Shown in pieces: positions 1-8,086 of a stretch of 64,000 nucleotides of DNA (position 1 is the first letter of the stretch; every line of letters starts with the position of its first letter). Under the pieces are notes generated by a model. That model searched no databases. It worked only from the letters and a program-made list of their open reading frames with translations, and was not told where the DNA came from. Both the position numbers and the translations under genes were made by a program. Source of the stretch: Gammaproteobacteria bacterium (GTDB lineage: Bacteria; Pseudomonadota; Gammaproteobacteria; JAJPIJ01); NCBI GenBank assembly GCA_022071965.1, contig JAJVIQ010000004.1:62001-126000 (forward strand), in the 5' to 3' direction.

Positions 1-147
1 AAGCTGTGATGCAGTTCACTCGATACCCCGATGTGGGTGCGGATCTTGCCTCCATGCATGGCATCGCGTGACAGGCATCCGGGTCCGGCCCCGTCGCCGG
101 GCCGCGGAACTGCAGCGGTGAACAGCGCCAACGAAGGGATGATCCTG

Positions 148-1515
148 ATGAGCACCGAAGTGAACGGACTGTATTATCTGCCCGAGGCATCGGGCGCGGC
201 GCGCGCCACGGACACGAATCGGGGGACGCCGACGACCAGCACGAGCGGCGGGGTGACGGTGGCGGTACTGGAGGGGCGCAACGGCGCACTGCCGGACATC
301 CGTGATCCCTGGCAGCAGTGCCTCGCGGCGGCGCCGGATCACCAGCAACTCTTCAGCTTCGAATATTTCAGCGCGTGGCTGCGGTACGACGCCCGCGGCG
401 GACGCTGGTCCGGGGAGACCCGGCTGCTGCTCGCGCACGACTGCGACGGCGAGCTCGTGGGCATCCTGCCACTGGCATGCAGGCGCTATGGCCTCCTGCG
501 CGTGTGGATGCTGGCGGGACCCTACGAACCACTGCGCGGATTCGTGTGTCACCGGCGACTGGCGGCCGAGGTGGCCGAGGGCTTCGCGCGTCAGCTGGTG
601 TCGATGCACGGCTGGCTGCAGGCGGTTCGGCTGGGGCCGATCGACACGAGCTTCCCGGAGGTCGCCCTGCTGATGGAACATATCCAGCGGCTGACCGGGC
701 GGCTGGCCTCCTTCGTGACGCCCGCCGCGGTGTACGTCGCGAACGTGCCCACGACCGTGGCGCAGTTGCAGGAGCGGACGCGGGCCTCCAGGAGCCTGAG
801 CCGCATCGCCTCGCGGCAGCGGCGGCTGGAACGGGAGGAGGGGATGCGCATCGGGCGCTACACCAATCCGACCGGTGAGCGGCTGCGCGGGGTCCTCGAG
901 GAATGCCGGCTCGTGGAGTCGCGTTCCTGGCTCGCGTCGGCTCCGGACGGCCGCCTGCGATTCGACACGGACGAGCAGCTGAATTTCTGGCGGCACATCT
1001 GCGATCGGGATCCCTCGGCGCGCCGTGACATCGACTTCTGGGTGGTGTATCTCGGGCAGAAGCCCGTTGCGTTCGACGTCGTGATCACCCTCGGCACGGT
1101 TCGCCACCTCTACGCCGGACAGTATGACGATGATTACGCGAAGTACGGGCTCGGCTGGATGCTCTGGATGGCCTATACCCAGGACGGCGTCGAGCGCGGC
1201 GTGCGCACGATCGACATGGGTACCGGCAGCGTGGAGTACAAACAGCAGGCAGGCGGTGCGGTGTTCGACGTGCGCCGCGATGCATGCCTGCTTCCGGGCG
1301 GCGTGTTCGGCACGCTTGTCGCAAAGATGCTCTCGTCCGGGCGGTGGCGCAGGCTGTGGGGCCGTGTGCGGCAGTGGAGGCGCACGGGCCTGACCGGCAT
1401 CCTGACAGTGGCCGCGAGCCCGCAGACCGGGATGGTCGTGGTCAACGCGAGTGACGATCTCGTCGCGACCCCCGTGCTGTTCGTGATGCTGCAGGCGCTC
1501 GTCGCCGTGGTCTAG
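148..1515 (+). CDS. CelD/BioF2-like GNAT-fold acetyltransferase
   Basis: This 455-residue protein resembles the BioF2-like/CelD group of GNAT N-acetyltransferases, which often act in exopolysaccharide or cellulose synthesis. The C-terminal half carries the recognisable core: a conserved FWVVYLGQKPVAF strand, then YDDDYAKYGLGWMLW, then a DMGTGSVEYK stretch typical of the acyl-CoA-binding half of the fold. No signal peptide or membrane span is visible. The ATG at 148 is preferred because GAAGGG lies nine bases upstream; an in-frame ATG at 139 is too close to that site. The gene is convergent with the nos operon and shares no obvious pathway with it. The substrate cannot be told from sequence. 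Confidence 0.75.
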   Translation: MSTEVNGLYYLPEASGAARATDTNRGTPTTSTSGGVTVAVLEGRNGALPDIRDPWQQCLAAAPDHQQLFSFEYFSAWLRYDARGGRWSGETRLLLAHDCDGELVGILPLACRRYGLLRVWMLAGPYEPLRGFVCHRRLAAEVAEGFARQLVSMHGWLQAVRLGPIDTSFPEVALLMEHIQRLTGRLASFVTPAAVYVANVPTTVAQLQERTRASRSLSRIASRQRRLEREEGMRIGRYTNPTGERLRGVLEECRLVESRSWLASAPDGRLRFDTDEQLNFWRHICDRDPSARRDIDFWVVYLGQKPVAFDVVITLGTVRHLYAGQYDDDYAKYGLGWMLWMAYTQDGVERGVRTIDMGTGSVEYKQQAGGAVFDVRRDACLLPGGVFGTLVAKMLSSGRWRRLWGRVRQWRRTGLTGILTVAASPQTGMVVVNASDDLVATPVLFVMLQALVAVV

Positions 1516-1749
1516 GGGGTTTCCGCCACGGCGGCGGGACGACCACGAGGCTTGTGGCCGGGGTGCGTTGTGGTCCGCGAAGGATCGTGTGGGCCACCGT
1601 GGCGTATGCCCGGGTGCCGCGCCTCCGCGCTTCGAGCGCCTCCCGGCGTTCCAGCTTCTCCAAATTCCGGCTTCTCCATCATGATCGTCTCGAGCTCCGC
1701 ACCCGGTGCGGGCCCGGATCCCGTCGCGATCGCCGGCCGCCGGATGCCG

Positions 1750-2274
1750 CTACATCCGCTCGTCGTGATGCGCGCCGCCGCGCAGATCCGCCATCTCGGG
1801 CGTGACCTCCTCGAACCGCAGCACCTTGCCGCCGTGCTTCTGCGCGAAGGCCTCGGCGTCCTCGCGGCGGCTGAAGGCCGCGAAGGTGGGGCCCATGGAA
1901 CCCATCATGCCGCTGCCCCGGACATAGAACGCCCGGAGCGCATCGATCCATTGCCCTCGAGGCTCGTTCCAGTCCGCCCTGGCCATGTCCTGGGTGTAGG
2001 CGGCGACGACGCGCCGGGCTTGCTCGGGCCTCAACAGCATGGAGAACATCTCGACCGTATCGCAGTAGAACTCCGGCTCGCTCTCCGCGTACTGCAACTG
2101 CGCCTTCGGCCCCGGATAGTCGCGCAACAGCATGCCGTCCAGCGCACAGGCCGTCTCATCGCCGGCCTCGACCGGTTTCGGGGACGGTGGCGCCTCGCCG
2201 CAGGCGGCAAGCGCCAGCATGAGCGCCAGCGAAAACGCGCGAAGCGGGCGGAGCGCGGCGGTCCTGAAGGTCAT
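1750..2274 (-). CDS. nosL: NosL, copper-binding lipoprotein of the nos operon
   Basis: A 174-residue lipoprotein with a hydrophobic leader ending in the lipobox LALAAC, so Cys25 is the predicted lipidated residue. NosL proteins bind Cu(I) and help deliver copper to nitrous oxide reductase in the periplasm. The typical C-x3-GM segment just after the leader is present as CALDGM, followed by YPGPKAQL and the FYCDTVEMFSMLL segment, which matches the family pattern. It is the last gene of the nos operon and starts 8 bases after nosY stops. Recognition rests on both motif and position. Confidence 0.88.
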   Translation of the reverse strand: MTFRTAALRPLRAFSLALMLALAACGEAPPSPKPVEAGDETACALDGMLLRDYPGPKAQLQYAESEPEFYCDTVEMFSMLLRPEQARRVVAAYTQDMARADWNEPRGQWIDALRAFYVRGSGMMGSMGPTFAAFSRREDAEAFAQKHGGKVLRFEEVTPEMADLRGGAHHDERM

Positions 2275-2282
2275 GGCATCTC

Positions 2283-3110
2283 CTAGGGTGTCCGAAACGA
2301 TCGATAGGCGAGCGCGAGCGGGACGACGATCCAGGCGAGCATCACCGTGCCCAGCACCCACGGGCTCGCCAGCGTGCCCGGCACCGCGGTGGCCAGACCG
2401 AACAGCGCGCGCATCTCTTCCATCGCGTAGACGTTGAGGATGCGGAAGACGTCGGCGGGATTCAGCAGCAGCAGCGCGGGAAACACGTCCGCGTAGCGCT
2501 GACCCGAGGCGACCACCATCAGCCCCAGCAGGACCAGATCGTAGACCAGCACCAGCAGGAACCACGAGGCGATCGCCATGCCGCTCGCGGTCACGCGGTC
2601 GGCGGCCTTTACGGACAGCAGCACGGCCAGGCTCAGGAATGCGCAGCCGAGGGCCAGCGTGCTGAGCACGAAACCGCCGTAGCGCGCGAGCGCCGGCAGG
2701 CCGACGCCATGGGACAGCACGATGCCCACCAGGCCGAATCCGGCCACGGTGGAGATTGCGAGCGCCGCGGCCAGGCCGAGATACTTCCCGAGCAGCAGTT
2801 CCAGGCGCGAGATGGGTTGCGAGAGCAGCAGATCGAGGGAGCCGCGCTCGCGCTCCCCGACGACCGCGTCGTAGCCGAGCATCAGCGCGATGAGCGGCAC
2901 CAGGTAGATGACCAGGCTCACGAGGCTGGTGATGGTGACGTCCATGCCGTGGAAGCCCACGGCGCCGGCCTGCGCGGCGCCGAAATAGGCGATGACCAGC
3001 GCGAACACCGTGAAGATGCCCGCGACCGCGATCACCCATCTGTTGCGCAGGCGATCCCGGAACTCCTTGCGCGCCAGCACCAGTATCACCCGCGGATCAA
3101 ACCGGCGCAT
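2283..3110 (-). CDS. nosY: NosY, ABC transporter membrane subunit
   Basis: This 275-residue polytopic membrane protein has about six hydrophobic segments. It belongs to the ABC-2 permease type found as NosY in nos operons. Together with NosF and NosD it forms the NosDFY complex required to mature the CuZ cluster of nitrous oxide reductase. The cytoplasmic coupling segment VVGERERGSLDLLLSQPISR, between the second and third spans, is characteristic of this permease class. Its ATG lies inside the 3' end of nosF (14-base overlap), which points to translational coupling. Confidence 0.92.
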   Translation of the reverse strand: MRRFDPRVILVLARKEFRDRLRNRWVIAVAGIFTVFALVIAYFGAAQAGAVGFHGMDVTITSLVSLVIYLVPLIALMLGYDAVVGERERGSLDLLLSQPISRLELLLGKYLGLAAALAISTVAGFGLVGIVLSHGVGLPALARYGGFVLSTLALGCAFLSLAVLLSVKAADRVTASGMAIASWFLLVLVYDLVLLGLMVVASGQRYADVFPALLLLNPADVFRILNVYAMEEMRALFGLATAVPGTLASPWVLGTVMLAWIVVPLALAYRSFRTP

Positions 3111-4041
3111 TGTCGTTCTCCTCCGGTGCGGTGGAGTAGCCGAGGAAGACGTCCTCCAGCGAGGGCTCCTGCACCCTCAGATCGCCCGGCGCGTGATCCG
3201 CGGCCAGCAATGCGGAGAGCACGCCGACCTTGTCCCGCTGCGGGCAGCTGATCGTGCACTCGCCATCCCGGCTCATGTCGATCGTGCAGCCGGGGAATCC
3301 GCCCAGGAGGTCCTTGGGGCTGCCGTCGATGCGTGAATGCCAGGCCGCGTGGATCCTCACCGGCAGGTTCAGCGCCTCGCGCAGCTCATGGATGGTCCCG
3401 GCGGCCTGCAGCCGGCCGCCGCGGATGAGGGCAAGGCCGTCGACGCGATCCTGGAGCTGGGCGAGGTTGTGCGAGGAGAGCAGCACGGTGACGCCCTGCT
3501 GCTTCAAATTCTGGAGCATGCGGTAGAACTCGCGGATGCCTTCGGGGTCCAGGCCGCTGGTGGGTTCGTCCAGGAACAGCACGCGCGGATCGCCGAGCAG
3601 CGCCTGGGCGAACCCGAGCCGCTGCCGCATCCCCTTGGAATAGGTGCGCACCGGGCGATGCGCAGCGTGAGTCAGCTGCAGCCGCTCCAGCAGCGGGGCG
3701 CACGCGCGCGGGTCGACGGACTTCATGTCGGCGTAGAAGCGCAGCGTCTCGGACCCGGTCAGATTGTCGTAGAGGCTCACGTTCTCCGGCAGATAGCCGA
3801 TCCGCCGGCGCACCTCGCGAAAGCGCGGCCCCAGCACCGATTCGCCCAGTATCCTTATCGAGCCGGCGTCGGGCGCGAGCAGGCCGAGCATCAGCCTGAT
3901 GAGCGTGCTCTTGCCGGCGCCATTGTGGCCGATGAGACCGTAGAGCCGGCCGGCGGATACGCCGAAGCTGACGTCCTCGACGGCGAACACCTCGCCGTAG
4001 CGTTTGTGCACGCCCCGGACGTCAATGACCGATGCGCTCAA
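3097..4041 (-). CDS. nosF: NosF, ABC transporter ATP-binding subunit
   Basis: A 314-residue ATPase with Walker A GHNGAGKST near residue 38, signature YSKGMRQR, and Walker B VLFLDEPTSGLDPEG. It powers the NosDFY complex that supports periplasmic CuZ assembly. The start is a TTG at 4041: no ATG is suitably placed, while a strong GGAGGA site lies six bases upstream (4048-4053). The start falls inside the nosD 3' end, a 20-base overlap. The roughly 100-residue C-terminal extension beyond the nucleotide-binding core is usual for this subfamily. Confidence 0.93.
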   Translation of the reverse strand: MSASVIDVRGVHKRYGEVFAVEDVSFGVSAGRLYGLIGHNGAGKSTLIRLMLGLLAPDAGSIRILGESVLGPRFREVRRRIGYLPENVSLYDNLTGSETLRFYADMKSVDPRACAPLLERLQLTHAAHRPVRTYSKGMRQRLGFAQALLGDPRVLFLDEPTSGLDPEGIREFYRMLQNLKQQGVTVLLSSHNLAQLQDRVDGLALIRGGRLQAAGTIHELREALNLPVRIHAAWHSRIDGSPKDLLGGFPGCTIDMSRDGECTISCPQRDKVGVLSALLAADHAPGDLRVQEPSLEDVFLGYSTAPEENDNAPV

Positions 4042-5287
4042 TCCACTTCCTCCAGTCCGCGTGCAACGGCCGCATGCGCGGCCGCTCGTCGACGATGCTT
4101 GGCGCGCGCAGCAGCGGGAACTGCTGAGCGATCAGCCGCAGCGAAAAGACAGCCGGGCTGTGCAGCAGCAACTGGACGTAAGGATAGCGCCAGACGAGCC
4201 GATCGACGATGTCGTTGGCGGTGTACCGCACGTCGCCCCGGCCGTCGCCGTCACGGTCCCAGCCGCTGTAGTTGCTCCAGTAGTTGCCGCCTTCGATCCC
4301 CCAGCGCTCATCGCGCGTGGCCACGTATCGGATCTGTTCCTCGTTGCCGATGAAGTCGTTGTCGTCCACCTGGTTGCGGTAGGAGCCCGCCCAGAGATGC
4401 ACGCCGGTGCGGTTCTCCGCGACCAGGTTGTTGCGCAGGATGTTGTACTCCGCGTCGTAGACGAAGAAGCCCTTGCCGTTGCCGATGACGATATTTCCCT
4501 CGATGACGGAATCCTGGATCGTCCGCAGCATGATGCCGTGGTCGGTGTTGCCCCAGGTGACATTGTTGCGCACGGTCTGGTCGCGCACCTCCATGAGCGC
4601 CAGCCCGCCGCGGTTGAGGTAGGACCAGTTGCCCTCCCAGAGGTTGTGGTGCGAGTTCATGTAGTGCGTGCCGTAGCGCACGTGGTGGATGCGGTTGCCG
4701 CGGAACACCGCGTTGTCGGAGACGTCGACGTAGATGCCGTCGCGCACGAAGCTGATGTGGTTGTCGAGGATGCGCGCGCCGCGGGTGTTGTAGATCTGGA
4801 TGCCGTTGCCGCGCTGCGCCGACTGCAGGTCGCGCTTGCCGGTGACGACGTTGCCGGCGACCTCGATGTCCCCGGCGCCCTCGACGCGGATGCCGAAGAG
4901 GTTGTAGCTCAGGTAGCAGTTGCGCACCCTGGCGCGCGTGCCGTTCTTGCCGATGTACACGCCGGCGTCGGCATGGTTCAGGTCGGAGCCGCTGTCGCGG
5001 ATGATCAGGCCCTCGACCAGCACGTCGGGGCCGAGGATGCGGATGACGTCGCCCCGGCCTCCCGCGGTGAGCGTCGGCCGGTTCACGCCGCGCAGGGTCA
5101 GCGGCTTCCCGATGCGGAGATGCGCCGCGTAGTGGCCGCGCTCGATGAGGATCGTGTCCCCGGGCGCCGCGTCGGCCACCACCTGTTCGAGCGCCGCGCC
5201 GGGCTGCACGCGCCAATCGCGCCCGTCGGCGGCGGGACTGATGAGCGGCAGCAGCCCGAGCAAGGCGAGTCGTCGCCGCGCCATCAT
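4022..5287 (-). CDS. nosD: NosD, periplasmic parallel beta-helix maturation protein
   Basis: About 421 residues with a short signal sequence (RRRLALLGLLPLISPAADG) followed by many right-handed beta-helix repeats of the CASH/NosD type, such as RGNRIHHVRYGTHYMNSHH and NILRNNLVAENRTGVHLW. NosD is the periplasmic partner of NosF and NosY and is needed to build the tetranuclear CuZ site. Two adjacent ATG codons (5287 and 5284) overlap the nosR stop as ATGATG with TGA, so either could be used. Repeats make up most of the chain, and the C-terminal 60 residues return to ordinary sequence. Confidence 0.92.
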   Translation of the reverse strand: MMARRRLALLGLLPLISPAADGRDWRVQPGAALEQVVADAAPGDTILIERGHYAAHLRIGKPLTLRGVNRPTLTAGGRGDVIRILGPDVLVEGLIIRDSGSDLNHADAGVYIGKNGTRARVRNCYLSYNLFGIRVEGAGDIEVAGNVVTGKRDLQSAQRGNGIQIYNTRGARILDNHISFVRDGIYVDVSDNAVFRGNRIHHVRYGTHYMNSHHNLWEGNWSYLNRGGLALMEVRDQTVRNNVTWGNTDHGIMLRTIQDSVIEGNIVIGNGKGFFVYDAEYNILRNNLVAENRTGVHLWAGSYRNQVDDNDFIGNEEQIRYVATRDERWGIEGGNYWSNYSGWDRDGDGRGDVRYTANDIVDRLVWRYPYVQLLLHSPAVFSLRLIAQQFPLLRAPSIVDERPRMRPLHADWRKWIERIGH

Positions 5288-8022
5288 TTCAGCCAGGGAA
5301 GGGTCGACAGTATATCGAACGCACCGGTGGCCTGCAGCGCGAGGAACAGCCCTGCGGCGATGAGGAGATTCTTGGTGGCCACGTAGAACGTGACGTCCAT
5401 CCACGTGCCGGGCCGGTAGTTGCGGCCCCACCAGGGGCCATCTTTCACCAGCGGCTTGTAGTGCATCCGGGTCATGATCTCGTAGACGCTCCATCCGATC
5501 CACCACGCCAGCATGACCGCCGGGCCGATCTGCTGTGTCGCGCTCAGGATCCAGGCGGTCGTCACGGCCACGGCGAGGAACGCCGCAATCGCGCGAATGG
5601 CGAAGATCTCCCGTGCGAAGTCCGCGGTCCACGGGAAGAGATGGAACCACAGTTCCTCGCTCAGGCGCCCGGAGGGCGCGGCAGCGGGCCGCACGCCCCC
5701 GGGCGCGAACACCATGGCCGGGGCGGGGCGCGGCGCGGACGGCAGTGGCTCGAAATAGCCCTCGGGGTTGATGCGGGTGAGCGGCAGGCCCTGCTTCTCA
5801 CGGGCCTTGCGTTCCTTCACCAGGGGCGGGCAGCTGTGCGCGTCGTAATACAGGACCATGCAGTCCAGGCACAGCAGGCATTCGCGCTGATCGATGCGGC
5901 CCTTCCTGTCGATGGCGAGCTGGGTGCAGCCCTTGGCGCAGGCGGCGCAGGTCGTGCACTCCGACTTGCGCCTCAGGCCGAAGAACCGGAACGTGGAGGG
6001 CACTGCGAGCGCCGCCCCGAGCGGGCAGAGATACTTGCAGAATGGCCGCTCGATGAACAGCGAGAGGAAGGCGAGGACCAGCCAATAGGCGACGAACGGC
6101 CAGGAGCGGTTCCACACGCCGACCAGGAAGGTGGTCTTGAACGGCTCCACCTCCGCGTAGCGCTCGGCCAGCGGCATGGAGTAGAAGGACAGCCCGAGCA
6201 GGCCCGCGAAGATGAGGTACTTGGTCCACTTGAGCCGATCGTGCCAGCGCTTCGGCAGGCTGAACTGGTATTTCTTCAGCCCGGCGTGGCCGGCGATCTT
6301 GTGGAGTATCTCGCTGCCCGCCCCATAGGGACACAGCCACCCGCAGAACAGGCCGCGCCCCCAGATGAAGACGGTGACGATGATGAACCACCAGAAGATG
6401 AAGATGAAGGGGTCCGAGAGGAACAGCTCCCACCGCCATTCGTAGACGATGGAGTGGAACCAGGTGAGGACCTGCGTGATCGAGGGCTGCGCCATGGCGT
6501 AGACGCCGAGCAGCAGGACGCTGACGGTCCAGATGAGGTATTTCGGACCCTCCAGCGGCGTCTTGTCGCGGCGCCGGCTGGCCCGCACCAGCTTGTCGCG
6601 GTTGGCGTACATCAGCGCCGTGAGCAGCAGGATGAGCGCGAAGCCGCCGAGCTCCCAGGCGCGGGCCTTCCAGGCCTTCAGCCATGGCGGTTCGGGGCGC
6701 CTGTATTCCGGCCGGCCGCCCTCCATGTAACTGGCGGGCAGCCAGTACTCGGCCGAGAAGTTCGCGAAGGAACGCTCGCCGGTCTGCGGGTCGACGCGGT
6801 TGGCCAGGAACACCAGGCTCCAGGGATAGGCGGGCGAGAAGCCCTCGCGCCGGATGATGAAGATGCCGGATTCGGTGAAGCGCGGCGCGCCCCGCACCTT
6901 CACCGAGTAGAGATTCCGGTAGTCGAGATCGCGGAAGGTGAAGGTGTCCAACTCCTGCGCCACCTGTATGCGGTCGAAGATGCCGCCGCGCACGAACCCC
7001 GAGCCCTTGAACGAGCCCGTGCCGTTGGCAATGATGAAGATGGCGTGCTCGGTCGGCGTCAGCTCCGCCATCAGCCGCCGGTAGTTCTCCTCTCCGAGGA
7101 CGGCGCGACCGGCGGGCGGGGCGTTGAGATAGCCGAAATACATGTCGATGTAGGGCTGGTCGCTCTTCGCCAGCCCCAGATCCGCGGCCTGCACCGTCAG
7201 GCGCTGAACGCTGCCTTCCTTCAGCATCTCCGCCCAGGTGGCGGGCGGATCGCGCGCCGCGAACACCGGCTGCGGGCGCACCCTGGCCTGGATGATGCCG
7301 ACCTGCTTGGCGATCTCGTAGCCGCTGCGCAGGATGACCTGGTTCTCGGCGATGACGGTGACGGTCGCGCCGCTGATGGCGTCGACGCCGATCGCGCCCT
7401 CCCCGGGCTTCACGCTGCCGACCTCGATCTTGTCCCCGACGAACTTGCCGACGTACTGCCTGGTGAACCTGGTGAGCTCCTCCTCGGGTATGCCCACCAG
7501 GAGGATCGGTTCGCTGTGCCTGAGGATCTTCACGCCGGTGATGATCCCGGCGGTGTCCATCCCGATGAGCGTCACCACCGGCTTGCCCGAGTAGGCGGGT
7601 ATGTCGACGATATCGGTGGAGAGGAATACGTATCCGATCAGGCGGCGCCCGTCGGAGCTCCCCTCGTGCGCCGGCCTCGTCTCCTCCTTCACCCCCTCGC
7701 CGTCGTGATCGTCCTCCGCTGCGGAGCTCTCGTCCCGATCGTTGCCGTCCCTCCCCTCGTGGTCCGCGGTGCGGCCATACGCCTCCACGTATGCCGGTCG
7801 CCCCTTGCGCAGCGAGAACGTCTCGGCACCCGGCAGCACCTCCTTGCAGGGCAGGTAGGCGCAGAGGTCCGGGTCGGTGGACAGCTTCGCCGGCAGCGGC
7901 GCCTCGTACGCCGCGGCGCGTGCGGCGGCCGGCAGCATGCACGGCAGCAGGGCGAGCAGCGCGGCGACGAGCAGGCGTCCCGGCGCGCCGCCGCGCGCAC
8001 TGCAGAGGGCGCGTTCGATCAT
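5284..8022 (-). CDS. nosR: NosR, FMN and iron-sulfur membrane protein, long form
   Basis: NosR is thought to feed electrons to NosZ and to be needed for nos expression. Visible parts in order are a signal/membrane segment, an FMN-binding domain with the flavinylation motif ISGAT, several membrane spans, the CxxxCP motifs CGWLCPYG and CKYLCPLG, and two 4Fe-4S motifs, CTTCAACAKGC and CLLCLDC. At 912 residues it is longer than the roughly 700-760 residues I associate with the family. The extra length is a charged acidic/His stretch at about residues 85-126 and a C-terminal membrane extension of about 150 residues. The start is ATG 8022, or the in-frame GTG at 8025; no strong ribosome-binding site helps choose. 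Confidence 0.92.
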   Translation of the reverse strand: MIERALCSARGGAPGRLLVAALLALLPCMLPAAARAAAYEAPLPAKLSTDPDLCAYLPCKEVLPGAETFSLRKGRPAYVEAYGRTADHEGRDGNDRDESSAAEDDHDGEGVKEETRPAHEGSSDGRRLIGYVFLSTDIVDIPAYSGKPVVTLIGMDTAGIITGVKILRHSEPILLVGIPEEELTRFTRQYVGKFVGDKIEVGSVKPGEGAIGVDAISGATVTVIAENQVILRSGYEIAKQVGIIQARVRPQPVFAARDPPATWAEMLKEGSVQRLTVQAADLGLAKSDQPYIDMYFGYLNAPPAGRAVLGEENYRRLMAELTPTEHAIFIIANGTGSFKGSGFVRGGIFDRIQVAQELDTFTFRDLDYRNLYSVKVRGAPRFTESGIFIIRREGFSPAYPWSLVFLANRVDPQTGERSFANFSAEYWLPASYMEGGRPEYRRPEPPWLKAWKARAWELGGFALILLLTALMYANRDKLVRASRRRDKTPLEGPKYLIWTVSVLLLGVYAMAQPSITQVLTWFHSIVYEWRWELFLSDPFIFIFWWFIIVTVFIWGRGLFCGWLCPYGAGSEILHKIAGHAGLKKYQFSLPKRWHDRLKWTKYLIFAGLLGLSFYSMPLAERYAEVEPFKTTFLVGVWNRSWPFVAYWLVLAFLSLFIERPFCKYLCPLGAALAVPSTFRFFGLRRKSECTTCAACAKGCTQLAIDRKGRIDQRECLLCLDCMVLYYDAHSCPPLVKERKAREKQGLPLTRINPEGYFEPLPSAPRPAPAMVFAPGGVRPAAAPSGRLSEELWFHLFPWTADFAREIFAIRAIAAFLAVAVTTAWILSATQQIGPAVMLAWWIGWSVYEIMTRMHYKPLVKDGPWWGRNYRPGTWMDVTFYVATKNLLIAAGLFLALQATGAFDILSTLPWLK

Positions 8023-8040
8023 CACGGCAGGATAAGGGGG

Positions 8041-8080
8041 AAAGGCCCCGGCGGACAGTCGCTGTCCGTCCGCCGGGGCC
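8041..8080 (-). terminator. Hairpin terminator/attenuator between nosZ and nosR
   Basis: Arms 8044-8056 and 8068-8080 form a 13-bp perfect GC-rich stem with an 11-base loop. Read in the nos direction, the stem begins seven bases after the nosZ stop codon and is followed by TTTCCCCCTT. The T tract is short, so partial termination is the most likely outcome. That would give more nosZ transcript than transcript for the downstream assembly genes. Confidence 0.7.
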
Positions 8081-8086
8081 CGCCCG

